In this document: piece after piece, positions 16,293-23,909 of the stretch
How the letters are laid out: every line of letters begins with the position of its first letter
How positions within the stretch are numbered: position 1 is the stretch's first letter
DNA from: Paenibacillus mesophilus
Lineage (GTDB): Bacteria > Bacillota > Bacilli > Paenibacillales > NBRC-103111
Assembly (NCBI RefSeq): GCF_005938385.1
Contig: NZ_VCRA01000001.1
Location: forward strand, 433,146-497,145
Length of the DNA: 64,000 bases
Direction: 5' to 3'
Notes under the pieces: generated by a model
The model's input: only the letters and a program-made list of their open reading frames with translations
Database searches by the model: none
What the model was told of the DNA's origin: nothing
Made by a program: the position numbers and the translations under genes

Positions 16293-19195
16293 TTTGCTTT
16301 CTCGGCCCCTTTCTCGCTTGTAACCAGAGTGAGATCATAGCGGTCGCCCGGAAGCTGCGCCTTCTTCACGTCCTTGACCGATATGTATCCGTAGTAATGC
16401 CCTCCGGCGCTGCCCTTGTCGTTAAACTGCTCCGGCTCGACGACCGGAGTGCCCGGCGGCAGCAAGTAAGGGCCGTACGGGTCCAAAGCCATATCCGTTA
16501 CGAAGACGGAGTCGCGGTTCGCGTCCCCCTGCAGCGTATACTCGTGGCGGCTTCCGCCCGAAACGCGGAACAGGTCGACAACATAACCTTCCCCGCCTTG
16601 CGCGCCAGGGAACGAGACGAACCATGGCTCGCGGCTGTACTGATCCAGCCCGGCGTATGCTTCCTTCTGATCCGCCCGCATCACTTGCACTTGCCCGGCG
16701 GGCGCGAACAGGTCGATTTTGCCGCCGTGCTTCGAGACGTTGTCGATCTTCATATCTTTGCTGTCGACGACTACCGTGTTGTGTCCCATCGTCGATAACG
16801 AGAATGACCGGTCTTTCGTATACGTGTAGCCCAGATCGGGGAGCAGCTCCTGCCCTTCCGCGTACAGGTTCAATTGAAGCGGATCGTAATGATTATGGCC
16901 GTATTTCGGCTGGAACTGGAGCCACAGCTGCGATTGTCCGGCGCCCGCTCCCGCCGCGAGACGTCCGATGCCGGCGGCCGGCATGAGGAACGACCCGGCA
17001 TTCAGTATCGGCGACTTCGCCTTGTCGGAAGCCCACGAATCCTGAATCGGCAGCAGCTTCCCGTCGGGGTAGACGAGCAGGTTGTTGTCCCGGAGCGACC
17101 GCTCGATGATCGGGTAGTCTTTGGCCATATCCAAGTCGTCGAAGCGTCTGCCGGTGCGCGGCGATACGTACCCGGCCGGATCGCTATATCCATCGAGCGC
17201 GGCGATAGCCTGATCGAGGCCGTTCGTTGACTGCACGTGATAAGAAGGCGCCACTTCTTTCCAATATCCGTCCGACAAAAATTGCGTCTCCACGTAGTCC
17301 TGCATCCATTCGAACGCGTTATGAATATAGTCGGGCTCGTTCAACATTTTGCCTGCGTCGATCATGCCGAGCCATTGCGTGTAATTCATATTGCCGAGCA
17401 CGTACGGGTAGCTAAGCGCATATTGCATCGACGGGATGAACATTTGCTCGACAAGCTTCTTGTCGATATTCTCGCCGACTTCTTGGCTCAACAGCTCGAG
17501 AGCATTCGTCTTCTTCACCAGATTGTAGGCGCGCAGGAGCGGTCTCAAGCTGTTCAGATCGGCCACCGACCACCGGTACCACATGCCGCCCCAGTAGTTG
17601 AACGGAGGTCCGGACGTAATGTTGATCGGATAATTGCGCCAAATGTAATCGGTTGAAGGCGCATAGCCTTCATACACTTGGGCGAACCGGTACAACAGCC
17701 TTGCCGCGCCGAGCGCGTCCGTCTTGGCGATTTTTTCCGTTTGTGCGGTCGCGTAGTCTTTCTGCAAATACCACAGGTGGGCGGACAGGAAATACCGTTT
17801 GCCCTCGGCATCCTCGTAATACGGATATTCCAGCGTCTCGCCTTTCCGGTTGACCGCCGTAACGACGTTCGATTCCGGATATTGCGCGTTCGGATAAACG
17901 GTACCCGTTTTGAGCGATACGATGCTTTTATTGTCGGCCGACAGCTTATACAGACCGAGCGGATGCAGCTCCGGCATTTCCGGCAGTCCCGTGAAGATAA
18001 AACCGACTTTGTCTGGGATGAGCTCGAGCGTATCTACCACTTGCTGCGAAGCGGGGGCCGGCTGCACTTGGACCGTGCCGGCCGGAGGCGGAGCTTTCCC
18101 CGTCCATTCGAGACCCGCCTCGATCAGGCTGTCCCGGTCGAACGTCACGATCGCGAACCGCCCGTCGTTCGGCTGATCGTCCCGGTAAGCGTATATTTGA
18201 AGCTCCGTCAGGCCGAAATCGAGTGCGGGAGGATGCTCGAACGTCAAGGTGCAGCGGTCTCCGTTTTTGACGCTCGTCACTTGCGTCAACGGCTCCCAAT
18301 CACCTACGGGATTTTTCCATTTCAGCGAAAACTTCGTTTGCACCGGATTTACCGTGCTGCCCCGTTTGAAAGAAAGCTGCTTCTGTGTAAAGCCGGTATA
18401 GCGGAGCTCGGCTTCTTCCGGCGTCCACCGTTGTCCGACGGGAGTCTGCCCGAAGAAAACGCTGCCCATCCGTCCTTCGTCCACAAGGTTGCCCTTGATC
18501 GTCACCGTACTCCCCGTGTCCCAGAAATTGGACGTTCGCAGAGGAATCCAGGATAGGAGCGGCTTCGTGTTCAGATGATACACGTGTACGACGTTCACCC
18601 GCCATTCCGTTCCTGGCGCAGGCGCGCTTGCGCCCAAAGCGCTCAAGGGCACGGACACTTCCACGGAAGTTCGCCCGCCGGAGTCCGTCATTGCCGATGT
18701 AAACGCATTCACTTTGGTCCGCTGCGGATTTTCCTTTGCGATGTCCCTCCCGATGTTCCAATCCGTAACCGTAGCTTTGGCGAGCGGCGTTATCGGGATC
18801 GTGACCACGTAATGGGCTTCGCCGTACGTTTGCCTGCTGACGACCAGCTCGACCTTTTCCAAAATCGCCTTGTCCTCCGTAGCGAACGATCCCCCGAAGT
18901 ACAGGTTGGACGAATCGTAAAACATTTTATAGGACGGACCGTCCGGCACGGGCTCGTTGTAGTACGCCGTGCGGAAATCGTCGAGCGCGGCGGCGCCGCT
19001 CCAGACGTTGTCTGACAGCGCTCCGTCGATGACGGGTGCGGCCTGCGACTGCGGCAGCACCGTCCATTTGTTCGAATACATCGTTATGGGCGCCCCCGTT
19101 TCTGATTGCGTATCGGCCAATGCCGGCTCCGGATCGCCAAGTCCGACCGGAACGCACAGCATCAGCACAATGGTCCATATCAACCACTTGCGCAT
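16289..19195 (-). CDS. N-terminal part of a secreted heparinase II/III-type polysaccharide lyase
   Basis: A 968-residue frame. The signal peptide covers residues 1-~28 (MRKWLIWTIVLMLCVPVGLG then ALADT), followed by a CBM9-like domain from ~50 (APVIDGALSDNVW, YDSSNLYFGGSF). The large alpha-helical toroid typical of heparinase II/III lyases follows, and the beta-domain with the catalytic-type GHNHYDPLQLNLYAEGQELL and MGHNTVVVD motifs begins at about 766. The start at 19193-19195 follows AAGGGGGATAACC; in-frame upstream codons lack a ribosome binding site. The substrate is not predictable beyond an acidic polysaccharide. It lies 56 nt after a sugar-sensor regulator on the same strand, probably in one operon. 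The frame stops inside the beta-domain at GAEKAK and the next frame continues it. Confidence 0.82.
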   Translation of the reverse strand: MRKWLIWTIVLMLCVPVGLGDPEPALADTQSETGAPITMYSNKWTVLPQSQAAPVIDGALSDNVWSGAAALDDFRTAYYNEPVPDGPSYKMFYDSSNLYFGGSFATEDKAILEKVELVVSRQTYGEAHYVVTIPITPLAKATVTDWNIGRDIAKENPQRTKVNAFTSAMTDSGGRTSVEVSVPLSALGASAPAPGTEWRVNVVHVYHLNTKPLLSWIPLRTSNFWDTGSTVTIKGNLVDEGRMGSVFFGQTPVGQRWTPEEAELRYTGFTQKQLSFKRGSTVNPVQTKFSLKWKNPVGDWEPLTQVTSVKNGDRCTLTFEHPPALDFGLTELQIYAYRDDQPNDGRFAIVTFDRDSLIEAGLEWTGKAPPPAGTVQVQPAPASQQVVDTLELIPDKVGFIFTGLPEMPELHPLGLYKLSADNKSIVSLKTGTVYPNAQYPESNVVTAVNRKGETLEYPYYEDAEGKRYFLSAHLWYLQKDYATAQTEKIAKTDALGAARLLYRFAQVYEGYAPSTDYIWRNYPINITSGPPFNYWGGMWYRWSVADLNSLRPLLRAYNLVKKTNALELLSQEVGENIDKKLVEQMFIPSMQYALSYPYVLGNMNYTQWLGMIDAGKMLNEPDYIHNAFEWMQDYVETQFLSDGYWKEVAPSYHVQSTNGLDQAIAALDGYSDPAGYVSPRTGRRFDDLDMAKDYPIIERSLRDNNLLVYPDGKLLPIQDSWASDKAKSPILNAGSFLMPAAGIGRLAAGAGAGQSQLWLQFQPKYGHNHYDPLQLNLYAEGQELLPDLGYTYTKDRSFSLSTMGHNTVVVDSKDMKIDNVSKHGGKIDLFAPAGQVQVMRADQKEAYAGLDQYSREPWFVSFPGAQGGEGYVVDLFRVSGGSRHEYTLQGDANRDSVFVTDMALDPYGPYLLPPGTPVVEPEQFNDKGSAGGHYYGYISVKDVKKAQLPGDRYDLTLVTSEKGAEKAK

Positions 19196-19251
19196 GGTTA
19201 TCCCCCTTCGTGCGATGAGGCATGAAGAGATGCGAAAAGCGTCAATGAATG

Positions 19252-20604
19252 CTAGGATTGCCCGGACATGATGCCGCATAACCGGCTGCATAGTTCGTCT
19301 TCGTCCATCAAATCGGCCCAATACGCCTTCAAATGCTTCTCCAATTCCTTCATGGCTTTCATCGGAATATTCAAATCGCGAAGCGTGCGGAACGAAGACA
19401 TCGTTTCCCGGTATTGCATAAATCGGGACGGACGGTTCATCGGATCTTTGGTCAGATCGCCCGGAACCGTTCCCAGGCTCGGGATGCTTAACGTGCGTTT
19501 CCCGATGAGGGTCTGAGCGTTCCGAGACGTAAGGTAGTCGACCAGCAGCGCGGCTTCCTCTTTATGCGGAGAGCGGCTGCTGATCCCGAGCCCCATGGCG
19601 ATGAGAAGTGTGCGGGGCTCATCGATATACGGCGCCGGCGAAATATCGTACTCCAGGTCCGTTTCCCTCCAAGAGTTCAGCGCCATGTAGCTTGTAAGTG
19701 TCATGGAAACTTTCCCTTCCAGAAACATCCGGTCGACGTCGTCGTTATTTTCGGACATGTACAGCGGGAACGCTTTTCGATTCTGGATGATGCGTTTGCT
19801 CAGCTTGATATTCTCCAGCATTTTCGTGCCGTACAAATGTTTAAGCCGGCCGTTCTCCCATTCGAAACGCTCGCCGCTCTGGAGCAAAAATAACGGCCAG
19901 CGGTTCAAAGCCGGAACATGGAAGGAGAAGCCGTACCGTCCCTTGCCGTCGAACAATCGCTCCGCACTCCGCAGCAGATCGTCCCATGTCCAGCCGCCGT
20001 CGGGCTCGAGCATCCCGTATTCGCGAAAGTGGGCCTTGTTGTAGCACAATACGATCGGCGAGAAAATGATCGGCTGCATCCACTGCCGGCCTTCCGCGGC
20101 AAACAGCTTCGACATCCGGGGGAACAGCTCCGGCTTCTCGGCAAGCGGCTCGAGCATGGACAAGGAGCCTTCTTCGATCAAGCGATAAAAGAAATTGTTC
20201 TCGAGCATGAGCAAATCGCCGGAAAACAGCTCCCCATAAAAATTCGACTCCAGCGTTTCCACCGAAATCCACGGATACAGCCGGTGGAATTGTTCCAGCT
20301 GCTCGCTAAGCACCATATTGCGGAACGACGTCCAGCCGCAAACGAGCTTCAGCTTGACCCGCGTGCTCTTGCCGGCTACCCGGTTGCCGACGCGCGGCAC
20401 TTTCTCGATCCACCCCTCCCGAACCAATTGGTCGAGCCCGGCGCGCAGCGAATTGTTGCTCATGCCGAACCGGGCCGCGAGCGATCTCTCCGGCGGCAAA
20501 TAGTCTCCGGGCGAATAGACGCCCGCAATGATGTCGCTTCTCAACACGCGAACCATCTCGTCCAATTGACTCGTAAATTGCTGCTTGGTCGGTCTTCTTC
20601 TCAT
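19252..20604 (-). CDS. GntR-type winged-helix regulator fused to a solute-binding-protein sensor domain
   Basis: A 450-residue one-component regulator. Residues ~5-75 form a GntR-family winged helix (DIIAGVYSPGDYLPPERSLAARFGMS, LVREGWIEKVPRVGNRV). Residues ~84-430 resemble a family 1 ABC extracellular solute-binding protein (IIFSPIVLCYNKAHF, GGWTWDDLLRSAERL, MGLGISSRSPHKEEAALLVDYL). No signal peptide or lipobox is present, so the binding domain is cytosolic and presumably binds an imported oligosaccharide. The start is the ATG at 20602-20604 with GGAGAG 8 nt upstream. The polysaccharide lyase follows immediately, so its control is the likely job. Activator or repressor is not known. Confidence 0.8.
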   Translation of the reverse strand: MRRRPTKQQFTSQLDEMVRVLRSDIIAGVYSPGDYLPPERSLAARFGMSNNSLRAGLDQLVREGWIEKVPRVGNRVAGKSTRVKLKLVCGWTSFRNMVLSEQLEQFHRLYPWISVETLESNFYGELFSGDLLMLENNFFYRLIEEGSLSMLEPLAEKPELFPRMSKLFAAEGRQWMQPIIFSPIVLCYNKAHFREYGMLEPDGGWTWDDLLRSAERLFDGKGRYGFSFHVPALNRWPLFLLQSGERFEWENGRLKHLYGTKMLENIKLSKRIIQNRKAFPLYMSENNDDVDRMFLEGKVSMTLTSYMALNSWRETDLEYDISPAPYIDEPRTLLIAMGLGISSRSPHKEEAALLVDYLTSRNAQTLIGKRTLSIPSLGTVPGDLTKDPMNRPSRFMQYRETMSSFRTLRDLNIPMKAMKELEKHLKAYWADLMDEDELCSRLCGIMSGQS

Positions 20605-20710
20605 CGTACGACTCTCCAATTTCGATCAACGACACATTTCCCGGTAACGCAGGTCGCTTTGCTCCGATCGTGTCCCCCTCTCGGGTCGGATCGCTTCCAC
20701 AATTCTGAGG

Positions 20711-20829
20711 TTGTGATTCATAAAATTTATAATTTAAGAATCAAAACTGGGTAGATTATGGTATTACAGCGTTACCCTCATCATATTTTACGTTGTAATC
20801 GTTGTCAATTTTATTTTAATGAATCACAA
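20711..20829. promoter_or_regulatory. Inverted pair of TTGTGATTCAT sites around the regulator promoter
   Basis: TTGTGATTCAT at 20711-20721 and its reverse complement ATGAATCACAA at 20819-20829 flank the promoter and leader of the GntR-type regulator in AT-rich DNA. One lies just upstream of the -35 box and the other in the leader, as expected for operator sites of an autoregulator. The binding protein is inferred. Confidence 0.5.
20780..20808 (-). promoter_or_regulatory. Sigma-A promoter of the regulator-lyase operon
   Basis: On the minus strand TTGACA (20803-20808), a 17-nt spacer and TATGAT (20780-20785). A near-consensus promoter about 175 nt before the regulator start codon. Confidence 0.8.
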
Positions 20830-20937
20830 TGTTACAAATCCATATATTTTATGATACACAATTAATCAGATTCGGGCAAATAAAATCGTTTGAAGCCGAC
20901 GATAGTCTTCACCGCAAGGAGCATCGCCGGCGAAATA

Positions 20938-20970
20938 GAAAAAAGCCGAAGGGCTTCATGCCCTCCGGCT
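20938..20970 (-). terminator. Terminator after murC
   Basis: On the minus strand GCCGGAGGGC pairs with GCCCTTCGGC around a 5-nt loop, followed by TTTTTTC. Confidence 0.85.
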
Positions 20971-21004
20971 TCTTCGTTCAAGTATCCGCATTCGCTATCA
21001 GCTC

Positions 21005-22390
21005 TCAGCTTCCGCTCTCCCGTTCGACCAAAGCTTTCGCCAAAGCGTGGGACGCTTTCCAAATATCGCCCGCTCCCATCGTCAGGACGAGATCGCCGTC
21101 CTTCACGAAGCCGAGCAGAAAATCGGTCACCTCGCCGACGGTCGAAATGTGGCGGACGCGCTCGTTGCTGTTCAGCCTGATCAGCTCCACGAGCTTCTCC
21201 GAGCTGATTCCTTCGATTTGCCGCTCGCCCGCAGGGGAGTATATATCGGCGATCACGACCTCGTCCGCCTCTCCGAACGCTCTGCTGAACTGCTCGAACA
21301 AAAAATAAGTGCGTGTATACCGCTGAGGCTGGAAAACGGCGATGATCCTTTTCCCGGTCGCCTTCGCGGCGCCGATCGTAGCTTGAATTTCCGTCGGATG
21401 GTGCGCGTAATCGTCGATGACGAGAATGCCGCCGGATTCGCCCAGCACTTGGAAACGGCGCTTCGCCCCGCGGAACAGCTTGATCGCCGCCGCGAAGCCG
21501 GCGAACGGAACTCCCGCCTCGCGGCAGACGATGAAGGCGGCAAGCGCGTTGTACACGTTGTGCCGGCCCGGCACGGACAGCTCCAATGTACCGAGGCGCC
21601 GCCCCGCATGCTCCACGTCGAACGAGACCCGCCTGTCGCCGAGACGAACGTTCGATGCCGTATAATCGGCAGCTTGGTCCAGACCGTAGGAGATCGTATC
21701 GACGGCCACGGAGGCGAGCACTTCCCTGACGTCCGCGTCGTCGATGCAAACGATCGCCTGTCCGCCGCTTGCGACCTGGCTCAAAAATTGCGAGTATGCG
21801 AGCTTCAGCTTGCCGAAGTCGCCGTCGTAATTTTCCAGGTGATCGGCTTCGATGTTCGTCACGATCGCATAATGCGGCCTATACCGGAGAAAAGATCCGT
21901 CGCTCTCGTCCGCCTCCGCTACGACATAGTCGCCGCTGCCGGCTTTGGCGTTGCTCCCGACGTTCATGATTTCCCCGCCGATAATGTAGGTCGGATCGAG
22001 TCCGCACTCCTCCATGACGAGCGATATCATCGAAGTCGTCGTCGTTTTCCCGTGCGCGCCGGCAACCGCGATCCCTTTGTGCGACTCCATCAGTTTGGCC
22101 AGCATTTGCGAACGGTGAAGGATCGGGATATGAAGCCGCTCGGCCTCCGCGATTTCCACGTTATCTTTGGGCAGAGCCGTCGAGTAGACGACGATATCCG
22201 CTCCCCTTACGTGGCTCGCTTCATGCCCTATGAACACTTTGGCGCCTTTGGCCGCCAGCTTGTCGGTCAACTCCTGACTGGCCAAATCCGATCCCGTCAC
22301 CCTGTAGCCCATCTCCAGCATCACTTTGGCGATTGCGCTCATTCCGTATCCGCCGATACCGATAAAATGCACCTGTTCCGTCGTATTCAC
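21005..22390 (-). CDS. murC: UDP-N-acetylmuramate--L-alanine ligase
   Basis: A 461-residue Mur ligase that adds L-alanine to UDP-MurNAc in the cytosolic peptidoglycan precursor pathway. It has the N-terminal UDP-binding Rossmann motif HFIGIGGYGMSAIA, the ATP-binding loop GAHGKTTTTSM at ~110-120, EADESDGSFL, and the C-terminal IDDYAHHPTEIQ motif. Nothing in the family length is unusual. It starts 9 nt after the folC stop, so it is probably cotranscribed. murC is not between folC and spoIIB in Bacillus subtilis, so its position is a local rearrangement. Confidence 0.96.
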   Translation of the reverse strand: MNTTEQVHFIGIGGYGMSAIAKVMLEMGYRVTGSDLASQELTDKLAAKGAKVFIGHEASHVRGADIVVYSTALPKDNVEIAEAERLHIPILHRSQMLAKLMESHKGIAVAGAHGKTTTTSMISLVMEECGLDPTYIIGGEIMNVGSNAKAGSGDYVVAEADESDGSFLRYRPHYAIVTNIEADHLENYDGDFGKLKLAYSQFLSQVASGGQAIVCIDDADVREVLASVAVDTISYGLDQAADYTASNVRLGDRRVSFDVEHAGRRLGTLELSVPGRHNVYNALAAFIVCREAGVPFAGFAAAIKLFRGAKRRFQVLGESGGILVIDDYAHHPTEIQATIGAAKATGKRIIAVFQPQRYTRTYFLFEQFSRAFGEADEVVIADIYSPAGERQIEGISSEKLVELIRLNSNERVRHISTVGEVTDFLLGFVKDGDLVLTMGAGDIWKASHALAKALVERESGS

Positions 22391-22399
22391 GCCTTAAGC

Positions 22400-23773
22400 T
22401 CACCAGCCTTTATCAGAATCTTTGCGGTACAGCATCCAGGATCGTACGTCGGAAATCAAGTAGAGCGTTCCGGTCACAACCGCCAAATCGTCCTCCCCGG
22501 TCCGCTCGGTCAGCTGCGCAAGCGCCGCCTTCCAGTCCGGCTCCACGGTAACGTCGATCGTTTTGTCCAGCTCCCCAAGCGTACTCCGTGCCAATTCGGC
22601 CAACGATCCGGCCTCCGCCTTCTTGAAGAAGTCGGGCTCGGTCACGATAAGCGAATCGGCCAGCGGAAGCAGGTGCCGCAGTACGCCCTCGTGCTGTTTC
22701 GTCGGCATCATCGCGATCATCAGATGCAGCTTATCGTACCGGTAAATCGTACGGAGCGCTTCGGCCAGCGTTTCCGCTCCTTCGGGATTGTGCGCTCCGT
22801 CGACCAGCACACGCGGAGCTCGGCCGACCATCTCGAGACGGCCCGGCCACCCGGCTGACCGCATCCCTTCCCGAAAAGGCTCCTCGTCCATGACGACAGC
22901 GTAATATTGACGCAGCACTTCCAGCGTCATCAGCGCTAGGGCGGCGTTTTTCAACTGATGCGCCCCGTTCAGCGTAATGTCGATTTGATCCAGGCTGCGG
23001 AACGGACCCGTGAAATGAAACGATTGCTGATCCAACTCGGAGCGGACCGGCTCGTAGCGGAACTGATCGTTCATCAAATAGAGTGTGCTTTTGCGCCCGG
23101 CCGCGACTTTGCGGATCACTTCGATCGTCTCAGGCTGCTCCACGGCGCTGACGACAGGGACGCCCGGCTTAATAATTCCCGCCTTCTCTTCGGCCACCGC
23201 CGGCAAGCTGTCGCCGAGTATTTCCATATGATCGTGTCCGACGTTCGTGATGACCGAAACGATCGGCGTAACGACGTTGGTCGAATCGAGCCGCCCGCCA
23301 AGTCCCGTTTCCCAGACGACGAAGTCGGGGTACGTCACTTTGGCGAAATACAGCAGCGCCAGCACCGTCGATACTTCGAACATCGTCGGCGCGCCCCACT
23401 CGGTTTCGGCGATTTCGTCGAAAATCGGCTTCAGCTCGTTTACGAGCCGGACGAGCGAGTCGTCGTCGATATCTTTGCCGTTGTATTGAATCCGGTTCTG
23501 ATATCTTTCGATAAACGGAGAAGTAAACGTTCCCACGTCATAGCCGCAAGCCGTCAACGTTTTCGTCAGAAAGGCGCAGGTCGATCCTTTGCCGTTCGTT
23601 CCGGCAACGTGAATGAATTTCAGCCGTCTATGCGGGTGCCCGAGCTTCTCCATGAACAGCTCCATCCGCTTCATGCCCGGGCGTATGCCGAACTTCATCC
23701 GGCCCGTGATCCAATTCACCGCTTCGTCCGCCGTCCGGAATGCCGATTGTGCGGATTCGGTCGCTTCATTCAT
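22400..23773 (-). CDS. folC: Bifunctional folylpolyglutamate synthase / dihydrofolate synthase
   Basis: A 457-residue Mur-ligase-like enzyme adding glutamates to folates. The P-loop region FIHVAGTNGKGSTCAFL is at ~55-71, and GLGGRLDSTNVV, TNVGHDHMEILG and VDGAHNPEGAETL follow in the usual order. Start: ATG at 23771-23773, with AAAGGG 9 nt upstream; an ATG three codons earlier touches that ribosome binding site. The valS-folC order is conserved in Bacilli. Confidence 0.94.
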   Translation of the reverse strand: MNEATESAQSAFRTADEAVNWITGRMKFGIRPGMKRMELFMEKLGHPHRRLKFIHVAGTNGKGSTCAFLTKTLTACGYDVGTFTSPFIERYQNRIQYNGKDIDDDSLVRLVNELKPIFDEIAETEWGAPTMFEVSTVLALLYFAKVTYPDFVVWETGLGGRLDSTNVVTPIVSVITNVGHDHMEILGDSLPAVAEEKAGIIKPGVPVVSAVEQPETIEVIRKVAAGRKSTLYLMNDQFRYEPVRSELDQQSFHFTGPFRSLDQIDITLNGAHQLKNAALALMTLEVLRQYYAVVMDEEPFREGMRSAGWPGRLEMVGRAPRVLVDGAHNPEGAETLAEALRTIYRYDKLHLMIAMMPTKQHEGVLRHLLPLADSLIVTEPDFFKKAEAGSLAELARSTLGELDKTIDVTVEPDWKAALAQLTERTGEDDLAVVTGTLYLISDVRSWMLYRKDSDKGW

Positions 23774-23836
23774 ACGTCTCATCCCTTTACTATATGAATT
23801 TGGTACGTAAAATTGATGGTCATCGGTCCATTTCCG

Positions 23837-23873
23837 GAAAACGGCCTGCAGAGCCGATACTCCGCAGACCGTT
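23837..23873 (-). terminator. Probable terminator after valS
   Basis: On the minus strand AACGGTCTGC (from 23873) pairs imperfectly with GCAGGCCGTTT (to 23838), followed by a short T-rich stretch. Nearby, 23884-23899 reads TTCCCCCAGAAGTGAA, possibly a decayed arm of the family 1 repeat. Confidence 0.5.
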
Positions 23874-23909
23874 CCGATACAGTTCCCCCAGAAGTGAAGA
23901 ACTGCTAAT

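Noticed and set aside
21047-22858. A 603-codon plus-strand open frame opposite murC and folC
   Set aside because: It is antisense to two unmistakable enzymes, is rich in Arg, His, Asp and Gln as shadow frames of GC-rich genes are, and has no ribosome binding site.
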